Of a stretch of 64,000 nucleotides of DNA, positions 56,243 to 64,000 are shown piece by piece. Made by a program: the position numbers and the translations under genes. Each line of letters starts with the position of its first letter. Position 1 is the first letter of the stretch. The DNA comes from Coptis chinensis (Eukaryota; Streptophyta; Magnoliopsida; Ranunculales; Ranunculaceae), in assembly GCA_015680905.1 (NCBI GenBank), contig CM027377.1, positions 89,073,001-89,137,000 of the forward strand, in the 5' to 3' direction. The notes beneath the pieces were generated by a model. It was not told the DNA's origin. It was given only the letters and a program-made list of their open reading frames with translations, and ran no database searches.

Positions 56243-56990
56243 GCTAACCTCGCCATTTGTAGATCAATCGATATCGTGGTCCTCGTTTGAAAAACATTTA
56301 CCTCAACGAAAGATGGCCAAAGGACAAGGACATCGAACCATCGCGGCAGTTTATGAGCCGCTGGCGAGCCAAGAAGGGATGCCCTAAAATGATAGGTACA
56401 GAGTCGTTAGTGACTTCGTGGTCGGTGATAACGGTCGGCCGGGTAGTAAAAATTTTGGACTTTAACCAAAGACGTTTTCAACCACACCCTTAGGATACTT
56501 AATAGACCGATCACTAATTGCAATGTCATTTTAGTAGGTTGCATCTCCTCTAGACCTATTTGTTTATACAAATAAAATGGGAGTAAGTTAACACTAGCCC
56601 CCGTGTCTAGTAAATATCGTCGTGGTGAGAATCTCCTAAGGTGCATTGTACATTAGGATCACCGAGGTCCTTGTACTTAACAATTCCATTATTTTCGGAT
56701 AAAGTTGGGAACCGTTCAGTTAGAAAGGCGTCTTTAGGTATGTTGGTCTTACGCCTAGTAGTGCACAACTCCTTAAGAAATTAGCGTGGTTAGGTAGCTT
56801 TTTTATAGCTTCGAGAAAAGGAAGGTTTATCGTTAGATTTTTGAAAACGTTCCTAATCTCCTCAAAGTTAGTATCCTTGGTTAGCATGGCTAATTTATGA
56901 GGGAATGGTGGTTTCGCTCTATATTTAGCGTATGGCTCGACTTGATGTGTAACCTTGGCTTTTTGTTTCTTAGGTTGTGGTTTAACCGGG
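56243..56990 (-). pseudogene. Aspartic protease (E4)
   Basis: LLDTGASVNLLPFYLYKQIG (DTG about 56600-56612) and a decayed VPIILGHPF-like second block at about 56380. Frameshifts near 56640, 56500 and 56350. Confidence 0.82.
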
Positions 56991-58707
56991 TACCTCTACA
57001 AAGGGTAGGTTCTTCAGGTTTCTATTTCGTATCTAGTTCGATATCCGTGTAGTAGGAGTATGATGGGGTAACTATAGGCATAGTTACTTTGTTATCAACC
57101 ACTCTTCCAGAACGGAGAGTGGTGATGGAATTTAGCTCACCTACGGTTGTAGTTTCCGTACTAGTATTACCGTTTACCTCAAAGGCTGTGTTTGCTGTTC
57201 TAGGGTTGGGTATCGCTTGGCCTAGAAACACGCCTTTTGGTTGGGCTTTCTCTTGGGCTAAATGTTGGTTTAAATTATTAACGGATTGTAGAATGTGTTG
57301 GTTAGATTGAGCCATGGTTTGGAAAAGTTGTTGGCTCACTTGTATGAAGGTGTCAAGACGATCCGGTTGTGTGGGTGTAGTAGTCACGGGTGGTGTGACT
57401 GGAACTATCTTGCATTGATTATTTATGGGCGGATTGTGATAGTTATTATTTACCGGAACGATACCTCTATTAGCATTATAATTATTATAACTACATTGAC
57501 GTTGTGCTTGATCTTGTCGAGGTTGTGCTTGGTTGTTATAATTATTATACTTACCCTGATCCTGTCCTTGTTGTGGTGGAGCTTGGTTATAATTGTGCGT
57601 TGGCCTAACATATTGATTATTGTACCCTGTAGGTGTGACTTGTTGGTTATTTCTCCAACCGAAGTTGGGATTTTGTCTCCAAGGTGCGTTAGGTTCACTA
57701 TTAATGGAACAAGAATGTTCATAGGCTATAGGACAGTGGGAGTCGGGATGCTCAGGACTCCAACAGAAACTACATGGATTTGAATTTACATTCATTACGG
57801 GGATAGGCTTTTGTTGTACAGAAATGGCCTCTACCTTTTTTGTGAGGGATTCAATTAGAGTTTTAAGCTCGATTTGATTTAACCTCAAACATACCGGTAG
57901 CCTTAACTGTTGAAGAAGAACTAGCGGAGCGGAGTAATCGCCACTACCCCCAATTATTATTACGCTTTAGTCCGATCTTCCAAAATTTATATGCCTCCGA
58001 GGCTCCTTTTTACTTAGGAAACTACCCCATTCATTATGTCTAGGACTTCTTTATGGTGGTGTAGAAGTCCTTTGAAAAGGCAATTTAACCGACGTGTCTT
58101 TTGCTAGGTGATGGTGTGGACACTCTATAAGGAGATCGGTGAAACGATTCCAAGCCTCTGAAAATGATTCATGAGGATTCTGGTGAAAGAAGTGAATCTT
58201 GGAAAGCATTTCATCCGTCTTTAGGGGTGGGTAAAAATGTTCCATAAACAAATTAAACAAGTTTGGCCCACGAGTCCACAAAATTAGGCGCTTGGGCAGT
58301 TAACCAAGACGCCGCTTATCAGCTAAGGTGAAAGGGAATACCCTCAATTTAATTTGTTCCGCACCAACCGTAGGATGGTGGAATGTTGTAAGGACTTGTT
58401 CAATCCTACGCATGTGCTGATAAGGTTTTTCATGGTCTAAACCATGAAAAACGGGTAACAAATTAAATATATTTGGGGGGATGCGGAAATCCCCCACTGG
58501 GTCTGCTAGAACGGTGCAAGATTTAGGGCTATCGCCAAGGCTTTATAAAAGTCGAGAGAGGAGTCTCTTTCTTCACCATAATATCGGTGGTGTGTGTGAA
58601 ATAGCACTAGAGGTGTAGTGGGTGGGAAACTAGATAGACTTGTTTGTTGACGCGTTGCCGCGGTAATTATGTTAGTTGTTTTTCTTCGACCAGGACCTTA
58701 ATCTCAT
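56991..58707 (-). pseudogene. gag: gag (E4)
   Basis: Start at 58707 (conserved ATGAGATTAAGG). VGDFRIPPNIFNLLPVFHGL (about 58440-58500), RRIEQVLTTFHHPTVGAEQI, LFMEHFYPPLKTDEMLSKIH, RFTDLLIECPHHHL, then an open 288-codon C-terminal half (57022-57888) with the zinc knuckle CSFCWSPEHPDSHC (about 57730-57775), Gln/Asn-rich tract and PVNNNYHNPPINNQ. Frame breaks at about 58500, 58300, 58085 and 57890. The longest open gag segment in the window. Confidence 0.87.
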
Positions 58708-58919
58708 GCAAAACTAAGTCGAACTTAACTAAACATGCAACACTCCAAACAATTACGATATAGTAGTAGAAACCTCTAACTGGAGATCGCGAGGTGTGGA
58801 AGAAAGGAAGACCTGATTGCGGCCCTTGCTTCGCTTTATGAATAGCGTCTTGTTTACGCGTGTTCGGTGTATATAACAAGTTAAAACACTGAAAAACTTG
58901 AAAAATCAAAATTCAAACA

Positions 58920-59265
58920 AACCCGTGGAAATCCGCAAATTTTCAGCTTAGAGCTGCGCGCCAGATAGAAGCGTCGATCGCCCGGTGTCGATAAGTGAGC
59001 ACGGGTCGCTTTGCTTGAGGGGGAGGGCGGTCGCTTCGAGGTCCAAGAATCGAGGGCTGGTCGCTACTGGGTATGTGAGGGCTGGTCGCTCGGGGGTCCA
59101 AACTATTAAGTGAGGGCCGGTCTCGCTTCGGTGTATATTTTTGCGGAACTTTTTGAACGCTGAAATGGACAACCACAGTATGAATTAAACAAGGGTGGGT
59201 GGGTTTAATGGGACTTAAAAAAGACTAATTCTACTATGAAAACAATGCTAAAGTGCAACTAAGAT
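58920..59265 (-). other. 5' leader of E4
   Basis: GC-rich repeats (GCGACC...AGCGACCGCCC type, 58950-59130) between PBS and gag. Peptides predicted here follow the repeats and are not called. Confidence 0.6.
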
Positions 59266-59278
59266 GGCAGCGGCGCCA
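59266..59278 (-). promoter_or_regulatory. Primer binding site of E4
   Basis: The minus strand reads TGGCGCCGCTGCC, 2 nt from the 5' LTR. tRNA-Asp type. Confidence 0.92.
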
Positions 59279-59280
59279 TT

Positions 59281-60769
59281 TGATAAACGTAAAAATAATA
59301 GTTTTACCTACGAAATGAACGATGAACTCAAAACGTAAGTAAACTAAAACTAATCTTAAGAGTCTATATTTATCAAAGTTTCCTACTCTCAAGTCTATCG
59401 AAATAGAGTGGAGTAACAAATTCGTTCCACTCCTAGTGCTCTAGCAAGGAATTGTTTTCTAATCTAATTAATCAGTCTTAAGTCAATGAGAGCTTTACGA
59501 AGGGGAATTATACTACGATGCAATATAAAAAGCAATATGTTGAATGTCACTATGAAATATATGGAAATACTAATGTTCTTGAATCTAGACAAAGAATTAG
59601 AGGGGAATTGAATCCACCTCGAATCCAACTTAATCAATAGAATAGAGATGTTGTAATCCAATTCTTACGTTCTTCTGCGGTAAGAATTGCTCGCTCTAAT
59701 CCCTAATTAACATGGCATTTCTATCAATTATAACTAGCATGTGAAATTCGCCCACCCATTCTCATGGCTAAACACGACCTTCTAGAATGGAATAGACTCT
59801 ACAACGCTTCTACACTATACAACTAAGTTTTCATCAAGGCTTCATCAACCCCTCTAATGGAGGTTTTAGCCTTGATTCATCAAACCATCATTTCCCATTG
59901 AAATTGAATACAACATATTACAAAGATTCTAACTTTATGAAATTTAACTAAACAATAATCGAAATCTAATTAATAACAAAGAATTGAATGATAACAAGAA
60001 TTGAAATTAGATCTAATAAATTGTAAATGACAAAAATCGAAATTGACAAGAATAACTATTTTATTTATCTAATCAATAAAGAACAATGATTTAAAGTTTT
60101 AATCTAAAACAGGGAATGAAATTCTAAAACTGAGATCTAAAACTAATTAATGGAGGCTACTAATCTAATTTCTAATCTAGGTCTAACTATCTACCATTAA
60201 CAAAGAGCTAAGCTTTTGTTTTTATACTTTTAGATCTAAAAATCGTGCATGGGCTTGGAGCCATGTTTTGGGCCAGAGAATCAGGCCCAAAACCCAATTT
60301 CTTTAGTCCAAAATGGGCTCTTCAGCTGCAGTTGGCTTCGACAGATGTTTCGTCCACTTTTACTCCTCTGATTGGGTCTAAGCTTGGACCATTGGAAAGC
60401 TCTTTCCAAGCCGGTCGTTTTGACATAAGGTAGGCCCAATTCCGAGGTCTGAGTCCAAAGATATGGTCTTCGGAAGTTCTGTTGACTTTGTGTGCTATTT
60501 CTGCCCGCGTTGAGTTTGACTTTTCAGCTTTGACCTGGCTTTAGAAAGGCTTTGTCTTCTTGAATCTTGGCCTTTAATCACAGAACTCCTTAGCAACCAA
60601 CCATTGCTCCTTTATCTAGCTAAAGTGGCACATTTCTGCACATAATGGACTTTGAAGCCTGAAATGCATAAAAACACGTAATCAGTATTAACTCTTACTT
60701 ATTATTCACATAATTGGTCTAAAAGTATGATTATTAAGGGGTTAAAACTACAGTTTTGGGCTCTTATCA
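59281..60769 (-). repeat. E4 5' LTR (1,489 bp)
   Basis: Pair of 51858-53327. TATA box at 60219-60226 (minus). Confidence 0.93.
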
Positions 60770-60774
60770 CCTCC
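60770..60774. repeat. TSD of E4 (right copy)
   Basis: cctcc, identical to 51853-51857. Confidence 0.92.
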
Positions 60775-61480
60775 CTATCTACAGACGAATCTGGTAATTG
60801 TTTCATCATTTTAAAAACATTTACCTCAACAAAAAGATGGCCAAACGACAAGGACATCGAACCATCGCAGCAGTTTATGAGTGCGTTGGCAGTAGCCAAG
60901 AAAGGTCGCCCTAAAATGATTGGAACAGAGTCGTTAACGACTTCTATATCAAGGATAACAAAATCAGCATGATAGTAGAAATCATGAACCTTAACAAGCA
61001 CGTTTTCAACCACTCCCTTAGGATACTTAATAGACCGATCCGCTAATTGCAACGTCATTTTAGTAGGTTGCATCTCCTGTAGACCTATTTGTTTGTATAA
61101 ATAATACGGGAGTAAGTTAACACTCGCCCCCAAGTCTAATAAAGCGGTGGTCGTGTGGGAATCTTCTGAGGTGCATTGTACAGTAGGACGGCCAGAGTCC
61201 TTGTACTTAACGATTCCATTACGTTCTGATAAAGTTGGAAACTGTTCAGTTAGGAAGGCGTGTTTAGGAATATTTGTCTTACGCCTAGTAGTACAAAACT
61301 ATTTAAGAAACTTAGCGTGGTTAGGTAACTTTTTAATCGCTTCAAGAAAAGGAAGGTTTATTGTTAGATTTTTGAAAACTTTCCTAATCTCATCATACTT
61401 TGTATCCTTGTTCAACATAGCTAATCTCTGGGGAAACGGTGGTTTCTCTCTATATTTAACCTATGGATCAACTGGATGTT
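60775..61480 (-). pseudogene. Aspartic protease (E0), DLG variant
   Basis: TEQFPTLSERNGIVKYKD (about 61190-61250), LLDLGASVNLLPYYLYKQIG (about 61090-61145), LADRSIKYPKGVVENVLVKV, SVPIILGRPFLATANALINC (about 60880-60935). The catalytic motif is DLG, shared with E1. Otherwise the best-preserved protease: 60775-61133 is open. Stop at about 61300. Confidence 0.87.
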
Positions 61481-63179
61481 TAACCTTGTCTTTCTATTTC
61501 TTAGGTTGTGGTTTAATTGGTACCTCTACTGTGGTAGGATCTTTAGTTTCTATTTCGGTATCTAGTTCAATATCTGGTGTGGGGACCACTGGTAGGGTAA
61601 CTATAGGAATGGTTACGTTGTTATCAACCACTTTGCTAGAATGGAGAGTGGTGATGGCATTTAGCTCACCTATGTTTGCATTTTCCTTACTAATATTACC
61701 ATTTACCTCAAAGGTTGTGTTTTTTGTTTTAGGATTAGGTATCGCTTGTCCTGGAAACACACCTTTAGGTTGTACTTTCTCTTGTGCTAACTGCTGTAAG
61801 GAAAGTTGGATGACTTGTAAAATCTGTTGTTGGGATTGCATAAAGGCGTCGAAACGATCCGGTTGTGGAGGAGTGTTAGCTATAGGTTGTGTGACAGGAA
61901 CTATGTCACGTGGATTGTTAATAGGTGGGTTGTGATAGTTATTATTTACCGGAACGATACCTCTATTAGCATTATAATTATTATAATTAACCTGACCTTG
62001 TCCTTGTCATGGTAGAGCTTGATTGTAATTGTTTGCTTGCCTAACATTTTGATTATTAAACCTTGGAGGTGTTACTTGTTGATTATTTCTCCAACTGAAG
62101 TTGGGATGTTGTCTCCAAGGGGCATTAGGAATAGGATAACAATTAATTGAGCAAACGTTATCTTGTTGTGATGTTTGTTATTCATAAGCTAGAGGACAAT
62201 AAGAGTCGGGATGTTCAGGACTCAAACATAAATTACATGGATTGGAGTTGACATTCATGACGGGGATAGGCTTTTGTTGAACAAAAATAGCCTCTATCTT
62301 TTTAGTGAGAGATTTGATTAAAGTTTTTAGTTCAGGATCGGGTTTCATCTCAAACATACCGGTGGCCTTAACTGTTATAGAACAACTAGCGGAATGGGAG
62401 ATATCGTCACTACCGTAACCCCCCAATTATTATTACACTTTGTTTGATCTTCTAAAAATTTATAAGCCTCTGAGGCTTTTACTGAGGAAACTACCCCCAT
62501 TCATTATGTCAAACACCTCTTTGTGGTGGTGTAACAGTCCCTTGAAAAAAGCACGAACTAACGTGTCTTTCACGAGGTTATGGTGTGGACACTCTATAAG
62601 AAGATTGGTGAAACGATTCCAAACCTCTTGGAATGATTCATGAGGATTCTGTCGAAAGAAATAAATCTTGGAAAGCATTTCATCTGTCTTCAGTGGTGGG
62701 TAAAAATGTTCCATAAATAGTTGAACAAGTTTGGCCCACGAGTCCACAGAATTAGGCTCTTAGGTAGTTAACCAAGACGCCGCCTTATCGGCTAAGGTGA
62801 AAGGAAACACCCTCAGTTTAATTTGTTTAGCACCAACCGTAAGATGGTGGAATGTGGTAAGGACTTGTTCAATCCTACGCATGTGCTGATAATGTTTTTC
62901 ATGGTCTAACCCATGAAAAACGGGTAACAAATTAAATATATTTGGGGAGATTCGGAAATCCCCCACTGGGTCTGTAAGAACAATGCAAGATTTTGGGCTA
63001 TCGTTCAAGGCTTTGTAAAAGTCAGAGAGAGATGACTCTCTTTTTTCAGCCATTATATCAGGTTTAGTGTGTGGTATGCTAGCTAGAGGTGTAGTGAGTG
63101 GTATACTAGAAAGGCGTGTTTATTAACGTTATCGGTTGATTACGTTAGGTGTTTTTCTTCTATCTGACCTTAACCTCAT
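61481..63179 (-). pseudogene. gag: gag (E0)
   Basis: ATG at 63179 (in-frame stop soon after); MAEKRESSLSDFYKALNDSP at 63053 opens the first clean stretch. GDFRISPNIFNLLPVFHGLD, VFPFTLADKAASWL, LFMEHFYPPLKTDEMLSKIY (about 62660-62720), LLIECPHHNLVKDTLVRAFF, zinc knuckle CNLCLSPEHPDSYC (about 62195-62240, all ligands intact), PVNNNYHNPPINNPRDIVPV, Pro/Thr-rich linker (61494-61841). Stops at about 62760, 62460 and 62180. Less indel damage than E2 or N1 gag. Confidence 0.87.
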
Positions 63180-63490
63180 GCAAGGCTAAGGCCAATCTTA
63201 ACTAAACACAACAAAACTCAAAACAATCCTGATATGCTAGTATAAACCTCTAACAGGAGATGCGAGGAGTAGAAGAAAGAAGTACCTGAATGCCTCCTTG
63301 CTTCGCTTATAAATAGCGTCTTGCATAAGCGAGCTCAGTGTGTATAACGAATTAGAAACAATGAATAACTTGAAGTAATGGAAGTTTGAACTAACCTGTG
63401 GAAATCGGCGGTTCGGAAGAAGGCGTGGGGTGCGCTCTGAAATAGCCTAGGATGAGTGCGAGGTGCGCTCGTGTCTGACTTGAGGTCCAG
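63180..63490 (-). other. Partial 5' leader of E0
   Basis: Conserved block before gag (landmarks GGCATTCAGGTACTTC and CATCTCCTGTTAGAGG on the minus strand) and the start of the GC-rich repeats. Cut at 63490 by the F LTR. Confidence 0.65.
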
Positions 63491-64000
63491 TGTTAAGAGC
63501 CCCAAACTGTACTTTTAACCCCTTAACAATAATACATTTAGACCAATTATGCGAGTAATAAATAAGAGTTAATGCTGATTACGTGCTTTTATGTATTTAA
63601 GGCATTGAAGTCAATTATGTGTAGAAATGTGCCACTTTGGCAAGATAAAAGAGCAAGGGTTGGTTGCTAAGAAGTTATGTGATTAAAGGCCAAGATTCAA
63701 GGAGAAAATTCCTCTGTAAAGCCCAGTCAAAAGCTAAAAAGTCAAAGTCAACGATGGCAAAAACAACACACAAAAGTTAGCAAAAATTCCAAAGACCGTA
63801 TCTTCGGACTCAGGCTTCAGAATTGGGCGTACCTTATGTCAAAATGACCGGCTCCGAAATAGCTTTCCAATGGTCTAAACCTTTACCCAATCAAAGGAGC
63901 AGAAGTGGACAAAAATATTGTTGAAGTCAAAGTCAGATGAAAAGGGCTCTGTGGACTGAAGAAATTGGGCTTTGGGCTCGATTCTTCTGCCCAAAACATG
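63491..64000 (+). repeat. LTR of element F (5' part, truncated by window end)
   Basis: Starts TGTTAAGAGCCCCAAACTG, a variant of TGATAAGAGCCC, and follows the E1 3' LTR subfamily (GGCATTGAAGTCAATTATGT; GGGTTGGTTGCTAAGAAG). Whether it is a solo LTR or a complete element cannot be seen. Confidence 0.8.

Larger units (their letters stand above)
51858..60769 (-). mobile_element. Element E4: minimal gag-protease-X retrotransposon (8.9 kb)
   Basis: LTRs 51858-53327 and 59281-60769, PBS, PPT and a perfect cctcc TSD. Minus-strand order: PBS, leader, gag, protease, domain X, about 550 bp of boundary modules, 3' non-coding region, PPT. It lacks pol and both ORF A and ORF B. Its LTRs are longer than those of E2 and N1 and form a separate subfamily. 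Confidence 0.93.
46886..63490 (-). mobile_element. Element E0: pol-containing Athila-like retrotransposon, oldest host element
   Basis: Minus-strand order: leader (63490-63180), gag, protease (to 60775), E4 insertion, linker, RT/RNase H/integrase (51557-48722), pre-ORF B block, ORF B (47644-46886), where E1 interrupts it. LTRs are not in the window: the 5' side is cut by element F at 63491 and the 3' side lies beyond E1. The gag-pol frame rejoins across E4 (VDRE then VSMI), which supports a single element. The only copy here with reverse transcriptase and integrase. Confidence 0.85.

Noticed and set aside
61147..61935. 262-codon plus-strand ORF
   Set aside because: Antisense to the E0 gag/protease region with clear homologous coding on the minus strand. 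Similar antisense frames at 57295-57783 and 14381-14713 are shadows too.

Overview
The window is plant nuclear heterochromatin and consists almost entirely of nested Ty3/gypsy LTR retrotransposons. I found no cellular gene, rRNA or tRNA gene. The evidence for a plant is: tRNA-Asp-type primer binding sites (TGGCGCCGCTGCC), a gag with a CX2CX4HX4C zinc knuckle, an Athila-type pol, and two env-position ORFs that resemble the 'putative plant transposon protein' domain (PF20167-like, from memory of the family). The species cannot be named. Nearly every ORF is broken by stops or small indels, so CDS-like spans are called as pseudogenes.

The nesting is resolved by LTR ends (TGATAAG...TTATCA) and 5-bp target-site duplications (TSDs). 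E0 (minus strand, about 46886-63490 without its insertions) is the oldest and the only one with pol: gag - protease - [E4] - RT/RNase H/integrase - ORF B - [E1]. E4 (minus, 51858-60769, TSD cctcc) sits in E0 at the protease/RT linker. An LTR at 63491-64000 (F) interrupts the E0 leader. E1 (plus, left end off-window, right end 46885) sits in E0's ORF B. Inside E1 are L (plus, 1-4244, in its 5' LTR), N1 (minus, 5757-18141, TSD aaacc, in its gag) and E2 (plus, 27364-46648, TSD tagta, in its 3' LTR). E2 contains a solo LTR (34574-35956, TSD gagga) and an inverted internal segment (about 36206-43012).

The shared plan of E1, N1 and E2 is LTR - PBS - GC-rich leader - gag - protease - a conserved segment I call domain X - ORF B - ORF A - about 1.8 kb of 3' non-coding DNA - polypurine tract - LTR. 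They have no reverse transcriptase, RNase H or integrase; X occupies the place of pol. E4 has lost ORFs A and B as well. These are therefore non-autonomous families that presumably depended on E0-like elements for reverse transcription and integration.

Three signals stand out. ORFs A and B look like diverged paralogues of one fold. A stem-loop plus G-rich tract (TTGTTTGGGGGTGG) like the true polypurine tract recurs at each gene boundary. ORF A has its own conserved TATA box. Copy-to-copy differences cluster at CAG/CTG/CG triplets, which may reflect base-calling error in densely methylated DNA, so frameshifts should be treated with caution.
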